DNA of 64,000 nucleotides from CADEDH01 sp965216205 (GTDB lineage: Bacteria; Actinomycetota; Acidimicrobiia; Acidimicrobiales; SZUA-35): positions 3,534,001 to 3,598,000 of the forward strand of contig OZ244139.1 in the NCBI GenBank assembly GCA_965216205.1, written 5' to 3'. The translations under genes and the position numbers were made by a program. Positions 41,513-50,384 of the stretch are shown here, one piece after another. Each line of letters begins with the position of its first letter. Position 1 is the first letter of the stretch. The notes below the pieces were generated by a model. It had not been told where the DNA came from, searched no databases, and saw only the letters and a list, made by a program, of their open reading frames with translations.

Positions 41513-43006
41513 ATGGGTTCACCGTTGCCCGATGGGCTCGTGGCCGTCGTCAAACGCGACTGCCCCACGTGCGTCCTCATCGCCCCCGTGCTCGACGACA
41601 TGAGCACCCGTGGCGAGACGCTGACCGTGTACACGCAGGACGACCCGTCGTTTCCGGCGCTCACCGGCGGGGCGGGGAAGCTGATCGACGACACGTCGCT
41701 CGAGATGTCGTGGTTCAACGACATCGAGACCGTGCCGACCCTGCTGCGGGTCGATGACGGCAACGAGACCGATCGGATCGTCGGCTGGTCCCGGGAGCAG
41801 TGGGAGTCGTTCACCGGACTCGGCGACCTCGGGGTCGACCTCCCCGTGCAGCGGCCGGGCTGCGGCTCGCTCTCGGTCGACCCGTCGCTGACCGACGAGC
41901 TCCTCGCCCGGTTCAGCGGCTCGTCGCTCCGGAGCCGCCGGATCGAGCTGGCGGCGCTCGAGGACGAGATGGAGGTGGCGTTCGACCGGGGCTGGTCCGA
42001 CGGCCTTCCCGTGATCCCGCCGACCGAAGCCCGGGTGCTGCGCATGCTGGAGGGGACCAGTCGAGCCCCCGACGAGGTGGTGGCGGTCGTGCCGCCCGAC
42101 CTGGTCGAGACCACGGTGGAGCAGATCGCGATCAATGCGGTCATGGCCGGCTGCAAGCCGGAGTACCTGCCGGTGGTGCTCACCGCGGTGGAGGCGGCCT
42201 GCACCGACGAGTTCAACATCCACGGCCTCCTGGCCACCACCTACTTCTCCGGCCCGGTGGCGGTGGTGAACGGCCCGATCGCCGAGCGCATCGGCATGAA
42301 CGCCCGCAACAACGCGTTCGGCCAGGGAAACCGGGCCAACCTGACGATCGGGCGGGCGCTCCAGCTCGTGATCCGCAATCTCGGTGGCGGCCGCCCGGCA
42401 ACCGCCAGTCGTAACTCGGCCGGCGAGTGGAGCCTCACCGGGGTCGACATGTCGCTCATGGGATCCCCGGGCAAGCTCAGCTTCTGCTTCGCCGAGCGTG
42501 AGGAGGACTCCCCGTTCGAGCCGCTCGCCGTCGAGCACGGGCTCGAGCCGGGGGCCGATGCCGTGACGCTCTTCGCCGGCCAGGGCCCGACGGCGATCAC
42601 CGATCAGCTGTCGCGCTCCCCGGAGTCACTCGCCCGTTCGATGGCCGCGGTGCTCCGTACCACCGGCCATCCCAAGCTGGTCATCGGCTGGGACGCAATG
42701 CTCGTCGTGGGTCCCGAACACGGCCGGATCTTCCGCGAGGCCGGCTGGGACAAGGCCCGGCTCCGGGCCGAGCTCGACGAGCTCCTGCTGATCGACAGCG
42801 ACGAGCTGATCCGAGGTGTGGGCGGCATGGACGAGGGCATCCCGGCGGAGATGGCCGGACGGCAGCTCCCGAAGTTCCGACCCGGCGGCCTCCAGATCGT
42901 CCACGCCGGCGGCGACGCTGGCCTCTTCTCCGCCGTCCTCGGCGGCTGGGCCGGTGGGCCGAAGGGCAGCGCGCCGGTGACCCGACCGATCGAACCGAAC
43001 CTCTAG
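41513..43006 (+). CDS. Thioredoxin-like N-terminus fused to a large conserved domain, partner of the UGSC selenoprotein
   Basis: A 497-residue protein. The N-terminus has a CxxC motif (VVKRDCPTCVLIAPVLDDM, Cys17 and Cys20) and VPTLLRVDD, which fits a thioredoxin fold; the rest, from about residue 130 (ELAALEDEMEVAFDRGWSDGLPVIPPTE), is one long domain with NAVMAGCKPEYLPVVLTAVEAA, GRALQLVIRNLGGG and MSLMGSPGKLSFCFAERE, which I know from proteins next to UGSC family genes, with no known reaction. The stop is 41 bp before the selenoprotein start, so the two form an operon. It may reduce or supply substrate to the Sec protein; this is inference. Confidence 0.6.
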   Translation: MGSPLPDGLVAVVKRDCPTCVLIAPVLDDMSTRGETLTVYTQDDPSFPALTGGAGKLIDDTSLEMSWFNDIETVPTLLRVDDGNETDRIVGWSREQWESFTGLGDLGVDLPVQRPGCGSLSVDPSLTDELLARFSGSSLRSRRIELAALEDEMEVAFDRGWSDGLPVIPPTEARVLRMLEGTSRAPDEVVAVVPPDLVETTVEQIAINAVMAGCKPEYLPVVLTAVEAACTDEFNIHGLLATTYFSGPVAVVNGPIAERIGMNARNNAFGQGNRANLTIGRALQLVIRNLGGGRPATASRNSAGEWSLTGVDMSLMGSPGKLSFCFAEREEDSPFEPLAVEHGLEPGADAVTLFAGQGPTAITDQLSRSPESLARSMAAVLRTTGHPKLVIGWDAMLVVGPEHGRIFREAGWDKARLRAELDELLLIDSDELIRGVGGMDEGIPAEMAGRQLPKFRPGGLQIVHAGGDAGLFSAVLGGWAGGPKGSAPVTRPIEPNL

Positions 43007-43033
43007 TCCCCATCGTTCTCACCAATCGCAACC

Positions 43034-43039
43034 AAGGAG
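43034..43039 (+). promoter_or_regulatory. Ribosome-binding site of the UGSC gene
   Basis: AAGGAG at 43034-43039 lies 8 bases before the ATG at 43048 and decides the start of the selenoprotein gene. Confidence 0.75.
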
Positions 43040-43047
43040 CCAGCCAG

Positions 43048-43563
43048 ATGACCGTGTTACTCGACCCGACAGCCGGGAGGGTCGCCGAGTCCATCGAGAC
43101 CGCGCCCCGCCCAGCGTCGATCGACGGGCTGAAGATCGGCCTGCTCGACATCTCCAAGCCCCGCGGCGACAAGTTCCTCGATCGACTCGAGGAGCGCCTC
43201 GTCGAGCAGGGGGCGCAGGTGACGCGCTACGTCAAGCCGACGTTCTCGAAGCCGGCGCCGGTGGATCTCCGCCACGAGATCGCCACGAGCTGCGACGCCG
43301 TCATCGAAGCGCTCGCCGATTGAGGCAGCTGCACGTCGTGCAGTGTGCACGACATCACCGACCTCGAGCGCCGCGGTGTGCCCGGGGTGTTCGTGGCCAG
43401 CGAGGTCTTCGTCGACGCCGCCCAGTCACAGGGTGAGGCGCTCGGCTTCCAGCCGGCCCGTCACTTCGTGGAGCACCCGATCCAGGATCGGACCGACGAC
43501 GAGATGACCACCATCGCCGACAAGGCGATCGAGGCGCTGATCGAGAAGCTCACCACCGCCTGA
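43048..43563 (+). CDS. UGSC family selenoprotein, with in-frame TGA read as selenocysteine
   Basis: One 171-residue protein interrupted by an in-frame TGA at 43321-43323 (codon 92). Both sides keep the same frame: the upstream part ends SCDAVIEALAD, the downstream part continues GSCTSCSVHDITDLERRGV, so the site reads U-G-S-C, the signature of the UGSC (seleno)protein family, with two further cysteines at 95 and 98. Downstream HFVEHPIQDRTDDEM is also conserved in that family, as I recall. A bacterial SECIS-like hairpin lies at 43335-43353. It follows the thioredoxin-like gene and has a good ribosome-binding site. A split pseudogene is the alternative, but the preserved frame and hairpin argue against it. 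The substrate is unknown; a redox role with the Trx-like partner is likely. Confidence 0.85.
43321..43323 (+). other. Selenocysteine codon (TGA)
   Basis: The TGA falls at residue 92, directly before GSCTSC, in a gene that continues in the same frame for 80 more codons. It needs SelB, tRNA-Sec and SelD elsewhere in the genome; none is in this window. Confidence 0.8.
43335..43353 (+). promoter_or_regulatory. Bacterial SECIS-like hairpin
   Basis: GTCGTGCA (43335-43342) and TGCACGAC (43346-43353) pair perfectly to an 8-bp stem with a three-base loop GTG (43343-43345). Nineteen bases lie between the TGA and the loop, and the loop begins with G, which fits the known bSECIS rules (apical loop with a G in its first two bases, placed about 16-37 bases after the UGA). 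It is the expected SelB-binding element. Confidence 0.7.
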
Positions 43564-43572
43564 GACGAGCGA

Positions 43573-44442
43573 TCAGGCCGGCAGGCGGTACACGCCGTCT
43601 CGGAGCACGGCGAGGCCATCAGCGACGACGGTCGCCGCCACCCGGCTGGCCCGCTGCGGCTCGTCGGGCCAGCCCATGACCGCCGGCAACTCGCCCTCGG
43701 CCACGGGGCCCGCTCGCAGGGCGGCCACCAGCCGACCCCGACCCTGGCGGTCGGAGCCGGCGAACCGGCTCTGCGGCGCCGACACACCGGCGGATCCGGC
43801 AGCCGGGTCGGGCTCGGGGCGGCCGGCGAGCCGCCAGCGACAACCCGCGGCGAACGGGCAGCCGGCACACACCGGTTGCCGGCTGCGGCAGTGGCCGGCG
43901 CCGACGTCGAGCATCGCCTGGTTCCACGCCCAGCCCCGGCCGTGAGGAACCAGCTGGTCGGCGAGCTGTTGGGCCACCGTCCGGGTGAGCGGCGCCCCTC
44001 TGGTCCTGGCCAGGATCCGGGCGACGTTGGTGTCGAGCACGGCGTCGTCGAGCTCGAACGCGAACACGCGGATCGCTCTCGCCGTGTAGGGCCCCACCCC
44101 GGGCAGCTGGAGCAGCGCTCGGAGGTCGGTGGGGAACCGGCCACCGTGGTCGACGGTGATCGCGGTCGCCGTGCGGTGGAGGTTGACGGCTCGGCGGTTG
44201 TAGCCGAGTCCGACCCACTCGTCGATCACATCGCCGACGGCGGCGTCGGCACACGTCACGGCGTCGGGGAAGCGGTCGAGGAACCGGCGCCAGCGGTCGG
44301 TCACCCTCGGAACCTGCGTCTGCTGCAACATCGTCTCGGCGACCAGGATCTCCCACGGATCGCGGCTCTGACGCCACGGCAGACCGCGCCCGTGCGAGGC
44401 GAACCACCCGAGGAGGTCCACGCTCGCCAACGCCTCTGGCAA
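43573..44442 (-). CDS. mutY: A/G-specific adenine glycosylase MutY
   Basis: A 289-residue HhH-GPD DNA glycosylase that removes adenine mispaired with 8-oxoguanine. Catalytic Glu36 (AETMLQQTQ), the helix-hairpin-helix LPGVGPYTARAI near 113-124 and Asp137 (VLDTNVARIL) are present. The [4Fe-4S] cysteines are Cys185, 192, 195 and 201 (C-X6-C-X2-C-X5-C). The C-terminal MutT-like domain is largely missing; this short form is usual in actinobacteria. It is convergent with the UGSC gene (9-bp gap) and divergent from the acyl-CoA dehydrogenase. Confidence 0.9.
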   Translation of the reverse strand: MPEALASVDLLGWFASHGRGLPWRQSRDPWEILVAETMLQQTQVPRVTDRWRRFLDRFPDAVTCADAAVGDVIDEWVGLGYNRRAVNLHRTATAITVDHGGRFPTDLRALLQLPGVGPYTARAIRVFAFELDDAVLDTNVARILARTRGAPLTRTVAQQLADQLVPHGRGWAWNQAMLDVGAGHCRSRQPVCAGCPFAAGCRWRLAGRPEPDPAAGSAGVSAPQSRFAGSDRQGRGRLVAALRAGPVAEGELPAVMGWPDEPQRASRVAATVVADGLAVLRDGVYRLPA

Positions 44443-44573
44443 CCCTGCAGGCGCCCCGACGGCCGGTTCGGGATCGCGGTTCGCAATCGAGTCGATGCCG
44501 TCCGAGGCTACCGACGAGCTGGAGCCCGCCGCGGATCGACGCTGACGGCGAGCACCTTCTACTGTGACCAGTC

Positions 44574-46157
44574 ATGAGCGAGCCCGACCTCACCGAAGCA
44601 GCCGAAGCGATCGAGACCGCAGCCGACGTCGTCCGTACCGCCACCCGGACCCTGGCCGAAACCGGGTCGGTCGACGCCGATCAGGTGCTCGCCTACGACC
44701 TCGCTCACGCTGCGGCCGCAGTGGAGACGGCCCGGTCGATGCTCGACTACGGCGCCAAGGGCGAGATCGAGGCCACGCTCACCTGCGTCTTCGTCGCCGA
44801 CGTGATCGCAGACCTGGCGGCCAAGATCTGGGGTCGGGAGACGGTGTGGCGGGTGGAGGCCGACGCGCTCGACGCGAGCCGCGCCTTCGTCGCGACCTGG
44901 CGGAGCCCGGAGACGCTGGCAGCACTCGCCGGCGAGGACGGCCCCCGCCACCTCGACGACGAGTTCGAGCTCGTCCAGGATTCGTTCCGTCGCTTCGCCG
45001 ACGAGCAGGTGGCACCCCACGCCGAGCACATCCACCGGGACAACACCGACATCCCCGAACCCCTCATCGGCGGTCTGGCCGAGATGGGCCTGTTCGGCCT
45101 GTCGATCCCGGAGGCCTACGGCGGGTTCGCCGGCGGTGGCGAGTCGGACTACTACGGCATGGTCATCGCAACCGAGGAGCTGAGCCGGGCCTCGCTGGGC
45201 GCCGCCGGTTCGCTGATCACCCGGCCCGAGATCCTTGCTCGGGCGATCGAGGCGGGCGGGACCGAGGCCCAGAAGGAGACATGGTTGCCCCGGCTCGCCT
45301 CCGGCGAGATCATGAACGCGGTGGCGGTCACCGAGCCCGACTACGGGTCGGACGTGGCCAACATCAAGGTGACGGCCGCCCGGAGCGACGACGGTTGGCT
45401 GATAAGCGGCGTCAAGACCTGGTGCACCTTCGCAGCCCGGGCCGATGTGCTGATGCTGCTGGCCAGGACCGACCCCGACCGGAGCCTCGGCCACCGGGGC
45501 CTGTCGATCTTCATCGTGCCGAAGGACCGTGGCGACGGCGAGGGGTTCAAGCTCACCCAGCCCGGCGGCGGCACGATGGAGGGCCGCCCGATCGACACGC
45601 TCGGCTACCGCGGCATGCACTCCTACGAGCTCGCGTTCGACGGGTGGCTCGTTCCTGCCGAGAACCTCATCGGCGAAGCCGACGGCGAGGGCCGGGGGTT
45701 CTACTACCAGATGGCCGGGTTCGAGAACGGCCGACTCCAGACCGCGGCGCGGGCCATCGGTGTGATGCAGGCCGCCTACGAGGCGGCGAAGGACTACGCG
45801 GAGAACCGGGTGGTGTTCGGCGCTCCCGTCGGCGACTACCAGCTCACCCAGGCCAAGCTCACCCGCATGGCAGCGCTGATCCAGGCCGCTCGCCAGTTCG
45901 CCTACTCGGTCGGCCGGATGATGGCGAAGGGTGAGGGGCAGATGGAGGCCTCGATGGTGAAGGCCTACGTGTGCAAGGCGGCCGAGTGGGTCACCCGCGA
46001 GGCGATGCAGATCCACGGCGGCATGGGCTACGCCGAGGAGTACGCGGTCAGCCGCTACTTCGTCGACGCCCGGGTGCTCAGCATCTTCGAGGGGGCCGAC
46101 GAGACGCTGTGCCTGAAGGTGATCGCCCGGAGCCTGGTCAACCAGCTCGACGCGTGA
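44574..46157 (+). CDS. Acyl-CoA dehydrogenase with N-terminal helical extension
   Basis: A 527-residue flavoprotein that oxidises an acyl-CoA to the 2,3-enoyl-CoA. The domain begins near residue 125 (DDEFELVQDSFRRFADEQV), with NAVAVTEPDYGSDVANIKV as the FAD loop, IHGGMGYAEEYAVSRYFVDARV and IFEGADETL, whose Glu is the likely base. The first 120 residues are helical (DLAHAAAAVETARSMLDYG), an extension that is seen in a subset of this family. The start at ATG 44574 is 131 bp from the divergent mutY start. Substrate chain length is not clear. Confidence 0.85.
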   Translation: MSEPDLTEAAEAIETAADVVRTATRTLAETGSVDADQVLAYDLAHAAAAVETARSMLDYGAKGEIEATLTCVFVADVIADLAAKIWGRETVWRVEADALDASRAFVATWRSPETLAALAGEDGPRHLDDEFELVQDSFRRFADEQVAPHAEHIHRDNTDIPEPLIGGLAEMGLFGLSIPEAYGGFAGGGESDYYGMVIATEELSRASLGAAGSLITRPEILARAIEAGGTEAQKETWLPRLASGEIMNAVAVTEPDYGSDVANIKVTAARSDDGWLISGVKTWCTFAARADVLMLLARTDPDRSLGHRGLSIFIVPKDRGDGEGFKLTQPGGGTMEGRPIDTLGYRGMHSYELAFDGWLVPAENLIGEADGEGRGFYYQMAGFENGRLQTAARAIGVMQAAYEAAKDYAENRVVFGAPVGDYQLTQAKLTRMAALIQAARQFAYSVGRMMAKGEGQMEASMVKAYVCKAAEWVTREAMQIHGGMGYAEEYAVSRYFVDARVLSIFEGADETLCLKVIARSLVNQLDA

Positions 46158-46230
46158 CCTTCTGAACCAGCGGTTCCACAACCTGATCGTCCCAGAGGAC
46201 GTGGGGCGGCTCGACTAAAACCGAGTCGCT

Positions 46231-47727
46231 GTGCTGTTCCCGACGGTGGCATTCGCCCTGTTCTTCTGCGTGGCGTTCCTCGCCAATTGGCTGCTGCGGC
46301 CCCGGCCCACCGCGTGGCGGATCGCGATGATCGGCCTGAGCTTCTTCTTCTACGGCTACTGGGACGAGCGCTTCGTGGCCCTGTTGGCAGGCAGCATCGT
46401 GGTCAACCACGGAGCGGCACGATGGGTGGCGGCGGCGACGGGTCATCGTCGACGGTTGGCCCTTGCCGGCGGGATCGTGGCGAACCTCGGCGTGCTCGGG
46501 TTCTTCAAGTACTACGGGTTCTTCGTGACGTCGGTGGCCAATGGGCTCGGCCGGCTCGGGCTGGAGACGACACCCCCGCTCCTCGACATCGTCCTGCCGA
46601 TCGGCATCTCGTTCTTCACGTTCCAGGCGATCAGCTACCTGGTGGATCTCTCGCGGGACCGGATCGAGGGACCGTTGCCGTTCCTGAACCTGGCGTTCTA
46701 CCTGTCGTTCTTCCCGCAGCTCGTGGCCGGCCCGATCGTGCGGGCGACCGATCTCGCACCGCAGATCGATCGTCGCCCAGACCCGAGGACCATCCCCGCC
46801 GGCGAGGCGTTCTGGTTGATCGCCCAGGGCCTCGTGAAGAAGGTGGTGATCAGCAGTTACCTCGCCACCAACCTGGTGGACCCCGTGTTCGACGTGCCCG
46901 GCGAGCACTCCCGGCTCGACGTGCTGCTCGCGATCTACGGCTACTCGGTGCAGATCTACGCCGATTTCAGCGGGTACACCGACATCGCGATCGGCTGCGC
47001 GCTCCTGCTCGGATTCCGGTTCCCCCAGAACTTCGACTCGCCGCTGCGGGCCCTCTCGATCAGGGACTTCTGGCGGCGGTGGCACATCAGCCTGTCGACC
47101 TGGCTCCGCGACTACGTGTACATCCCGCTCGGCGGCAACCGCGGCGGCCGATTCCGCACCGCCCGCAACCTCGCGCTGACGATGGTGCTCGGCGGTCTGT
47201 GGCATGGTGCGGCGACGACGTTCCTGGTCTGGGGCGCCATCCACGGCACGGCCCTCGTCGTCGAGCGGCTCGTGGCCGGCCAGATCGCGCGCCGGCGGTC
47301 GCATACGACCCCGGCGCATCTCGGGTCGCCGTCGATGCCGGTAGGGCCGACGGGCACCAACCCGATCGACCGTTCCGTGGAGCGCGGGGCGAGGCGATGG
47401 GTCACGGTCGTCCGATGGTTCGTGACGATGAATGTGGTCGGCATCGCCTGGGTCTTCTTCCGGGCCGATTCGGTGGGTCGGGCGTGGGAGTTGCTCGGGC
47501 GGCTGGTGGTTGGCGGCGGCCCCTCCCAGCTCGTCTCGACGGTGGCCGTCAGCGTGATCGCCGGCGCGCTGGCCGTGCAGTTCGCACCCCGGGCGATCGA
47601 CCGCCTCCGCCGGGAGCTCGGGCATGCGGCACCCGTCGCCCAGATGGCGGCACTGGCCCTGGCGCTGACTGCGATCGACGCGCTGGGCCCCGATGGCGTG
47701 GCCCCCTTCATCTACTTCCAGTTCTGA
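46231..47727 (+). CDS. MBOAT family O-acyltransferase (AlgI-like)
   Basis: A 498-residue polytopic membrane O-acyltransferase. The catalytic His is likely His325 in GGLWHGAATTFLVWG, with His285 in the conserved FWRRWHISLSTWLRDYVYIP segment; GISFFTFQAISYLVD and FPQLVAGPIVRA are other family marks. Relatives acetylate alginate, peptidoglycan or other cell-surface polymers. The next gene encodes an SGNH-type protein, and the two fit the AlgI/AlgJ or PatA/PatB two-protein scheme. GTG at 46231 is used, though the frame lacks a strong ribosome-binding site. Confidence 0.88.
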   Translation: MLFPTVAFALFFCVAFLANWLLRPRPTAWRIAMIGLSFFFYGYWDERFVALLAGSIVVNHGAARWVAAATGHRRRLALAGGIVANLGVLGFFKYYGFFVTSVANGLGRLGLETTPPLLDIVLPIGISFFTFQAISYLVDLSRDRIEGPLPFLNLAFYLSFFPQLVAGPIVRATDLAPQIDRRPDPRTIPAGEAFWLIAQGLVKKVVISSYLATNLVDPVFDVPGEHSRLDVLLAIYGYSVQIYADFSGYTDIAIGCALLLGFRFPQNFDSPLRALSIRDFWRRWHISLSTWLRDYVYIPLGGNRGGRFRTARNLALTMVLGGLWHGAATTFLVWGAIHGTALVVERLVAGQIARRRSHTTPAHLGSPSMPVGPTGTNPIDRSVERGARRWVTVVRWFVTMNVVGIAWVFFRADSVGRAWELLGRLVVGGGPSQLVSTVAVSVIAGALAVQFAPRAIDRLRRELGHAAPVAQMAALALALTAIDALGPDGVAPFIYFQF

Positions 47728-47830
47728 CGAACCACACCGGCCCAGATCCGCCGCACCAGCGACCATCCACCCCCGACCCGACCCGCCCCGACCACCGCCC
47801 GACACCGACCGACTCCGGACCCGCCGCCCG

Positions 47831-49381
47831 ATGAGCCTCCAGACCAGCGACACCCGCCCTGCCCCCACCCCGCCGCCCGCCCACCGCGAACCGGGCGATC
47901 GAAGCCGGAAGCGCGACCCGGACGTCCGGGATCAGCGCCTCCGTCCAGCCGATCCCGATCGCGCCGACCGGCTCGGCACGATGCCGGCGGGAACCGTGCT
48001 GCTCGTGATCGTCGGGGCGCTGACCATCGCCGCCGTCCTCAACGCCGGGCCGATGCTCGAACGGGCCCGGGCCAGCGAGCTCGGCGCCGGTCGAGACGTC
48101 CGCCTCGGCTTCTGGGAGCCCGTGGCCGCCTTCAGCTCGACGCTCGGCCTCGACCTGCCCCGGGCCGCGCTCGACTCGCTCGACGATTCCGACGGGCCCG
48201 GCTCGGGTGCCGACGGCACCGCGATCGTCGCCACGGGCGCGCCACGGGGTCGTCTCGGTCACGAACCGCTCGAGGTTGCGCCCGCCGCCCCGACCACGGA
48301 TGGCGCAGCGGTCGGAACGACCACCACTGACGGCACGGGCGACGATCCCGCAGACGGGCCACTCGCCGAACCGGCGGACAATGGTGGCGAGGTGACCGGC
48401 GGGAGCGGTGCCACCGCGACACCGCTCGGTCTCCCAGCCAGCGCGGCGCCCACCGGCGACGCCGACAGCGCGAGCGTCGACGCCGCAGGCACCGACCCCG
48501 CAGGCCGCGACGACGACCCGACGGTGGCTGGCCGCACCGATCAGCTCGACCAGGACCCAGAGGTCGATCCGGCCGGCCAGCCGGTGGACGCAGCGTCCCC
48601 ACCGGCCGCGACGTCGCCGTCGCCGGCGCCGCCAGAGGCCGACGACCCGAACGTGGCGCCGCCTGGCCGGGCGGCCAGCACCAACCCGGCGGTTGCCGGG
48701 AGCGTCGCGATCCTGGGTCATCGCGCCGGCTTCCGGCGGCCGACGGTCGACGATCCCCTCCGCGTCCTGCTGGTGGGCGACTCCACCATGGACGCGGTGG
48801 GAACCGCCACGCTGCGTCAGCTGTCAGCCACCGGCGTCACCGACGCCCGCCTCGACTACCGCGTGTCGACGGGGCTCTCACGGCCCGACTACTTCGACTG
48901 GCCGGCCCATCTCCGGGAGTTGCGAGCCGCCGAGCAGCCCGAGGTGATCGTGGTCATGCTCGGGGCGAACGACGCCCAGCCGATCCTCGTCGAAGGTGAG
49001 GTGGAGCAGCACGGCACCGAGCGATGGTCGAATGCCTACCGGCAGCGGGTCGCGGCGCTGCTCGATGAGCTCACCACCGGCCCGACGTGGGTGATCTGGA
49101 TCGGCCAGCCGGTCATGCGCAACGACCCCTACGACAGCCGCCTGCGGGGCCTCAACGACATCGTCGCCAGCGAGACCGCCCGCTACCCCAACGCGGTCTA
49201 CCTCGACCCCAGACCGCTCACCAGCGATGTCGACGGTGGCTTCACCGCCTATCTGCCGGATGCCGATGGCAACCAGCAGTTGATCCGCCAGACCGACGGC
49301 GTCCACTTCACCCCCGACGGCGGCGAGCGGGTCGCCCCGGCCGTCGTCGCCGAGATCGACCGGGTCGCCCCGCTGCAGTGA
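47831..49381 (+). CDS. SGNH hydrolase-type (DUF459) membrane-anchored protein
   Basis: A 516-residue protein. After about 50 residues comes one membrane helix (TVLLVIVGALTIAAVL), then a long disordered Pro/Ala/Asp/Thr-rich stretch (about 120-290) and a DUF459/SGNH catalytic domain: VLLVGDSTMDAVG near residue 315 (nucleophile Ser), MLGANDAQP with Gly/Asn of blocks II-III, and a D-x-x-H pair in TDGVHFTP near 490. It should act outside the cell, and the order after MBOAT suggests that it completes surface acyl transfer. The ATG at 47831 starts the basic cytoplasmic tail. Confidence 0.83.
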   Translation: MSLQTSDTRPAPTPPPAHREPGDRSRKRDPDVRDQRLRPADPDRADRLGTMPAGTVLLVIVGALTIAAVLNAGPMLERARASELGAGRDVRLGFWEPVAAFSSTLGLDLPRAALDSLDDSDGPGSGADGTAIVATGAPRGRLGHEPLEVAPAAPTTDGAAVGTTTTDGTGDDPADGPLAEPADNGGEVTGGSGATATPLGLPASAAPTGDADSASVDAAGTDPAGRDDDPTVAGRTDQLDQDPEVDPAGQPVDAASPPAATSPSPAPPEADDPNVAPPGRAASTNPAVAGSVAILGHRAGFRRPTVDDPLRVLLVGDSTMDAVGTATLRQLSATGVTDARLDYRVSTGLSRPDYFDWPAHLRELRAAEQPEVIVVMLGANDAQPILVEGEVEQHGTERWSNAYRQRVAALLDELTTGPTWVIWIGQPVMRNDPYDSRLRGLNDIVASETARYPNAVYLDPRPLTSDVDGGFTAYLPDADGNQQLIRQTDGVHFTPDGGERVAPAVVAEIDRVAPLQ

Positions 49382-49463
49382 CGCCGGGCCCGATCGGCGA
49401 CACCGATCAGCGACACCGCCCAGCGATTCGACCGACGGCAGGCGAACGGGCAGCCTGGTCGCC

Positions 49464-50381
49464 ATGACCACAGCAACCGATCGCATGCCAGCCATCTCGC
49501 TCGCCGCCGTCCCCGGCCGACGGCAGCGCACGCTCGAGCTGATCACCGAGATCGAGAACCGGGGGTTCTCCGGGATCTTCTGTCCGAGCTTCGGCGATGC
49601 GATGGGCCTGTGTCTCTCGATCGCCCACCACACGTCGCGACTGGAGTTCGGCACCGCCATCCAACCGATCTACTTCCAGCTCCCGGCGGCGCTGGCCACG
49701 CAGGCCGCCTACATCCACGAGATCGCGGACGGCCGCTTCCGGCTCGGGATCGGTGTCACCCACGCTCCCACCCACTCGCGGCTGGGGATCAGCGTGGGCA
49801 AGCCACTGGCCGACACCCGGGAGTACGTGGCGGCGATGCAGAAGCCGGGCGAGCAGATGGGTGGTCTCCCGCCGATCACGCTGGCCACGCTGCGGGACAA
49901 GATGGTGTCGTTGTCGGCCGAGATCGGAGACGGTGCCGTCTGGGCGAACGCCTCTCGCTCGCGCATGGGTCACTCGCTCGCGCTGATCCCGCAGGCCAGG
50001 ATCGACGACGGCTTCTATGTGGGGAACATGATCCCGACGGTGATCGACGACGACCGGGAGGCGGGGGCTGCCCGCAACCGGGCGACGCTGAAGGGCTACG
50101 TCACCCTTCCCAACTACCGCAACTACTGGAAGGACGCGGGCTACGAGGCGGAGATGGAAGCCGTCGAGAAGGCGATGGCGGCCAAGGACGACGATGCCCT
50201 GCTGGCCGCGATGAGTGACGAGTGGTTGTCGGACTGCACGCTGTACGGGTCGGTGGCCGAGGTGCGCGACGGCGTCGAGGCGTGGTTCGACGCCGGCGTT
50301 CCCAGTCCGATCCTCGTACCGTCGTCGACGAGCGGCGGCCAGCTCAAGGCGTTCGAGGAGCTCTTCGCCGCCTTCGCCTAG
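49464..50381 (+). CDS. LLM class flavin-dependent oxidoreductase, second copy
   Basis: A 305-residue luciferase-like TIM-barrel oxidoreductase, probably F420- or FMN-dependent. Family marks are the ITEIENRGFSGIFCPSF segment, LEFGTAIQPIYFQLPAALATQAAYIHEIADGRF and a C-terminal VAEVRDGVEAWFDAGV. It is shorter than the one at 545-1747 and in a different subgroup. It follows the SGNH gene on the same strand by 82 bp and is convergent with the next acyl-CoA dehydrogenase (3-bp gap). The substrate is unknown. Confidence 0.85.
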   Translation: MTTATDRMPAISLAAVPGRRQRTLELITEIENRGFSGIFCPSFGDAMGLCLSIAHHTSRLEFGTAIQPIYFQLPAALATQAAYIHEIADGRFRLGIGVTHAPTHSRLGISVGKPLADTREYVAAMQKPGEQMGGLPPITLATLRDKMVSLSAEIGDGAVWANASRSRMGHSLALIPQARIDDGFYVGNMIPTVIDDDREAGAARNRATLKGYVTLPNYRNYWKDAGYEAEMEAVEKAMAAKDDDALLAAMSDEWLSDCTLYGSVAEVRDGVEAWFDAGVPSPILVPSSTSGGQLKAFEELFAAFA

Positions 50382-50384
50382 GGG

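Noticed and set aside
43321..43323. TGA as an ordinary stop or a nonsense mutation
   Set aside because: The frame stays open and family-like after it, a SECIS-like hairpin follows, and the motif U-G-S-C fits. The downstream piece has no own start signal.
46138..47868. A 576-residue minus-strand frame over the MBOAT gene
   Set aside because: The opposite strand has all MBOAT motifs; the frame has no domain and an Arg/His/Gln bias typical of an antisense shadow.
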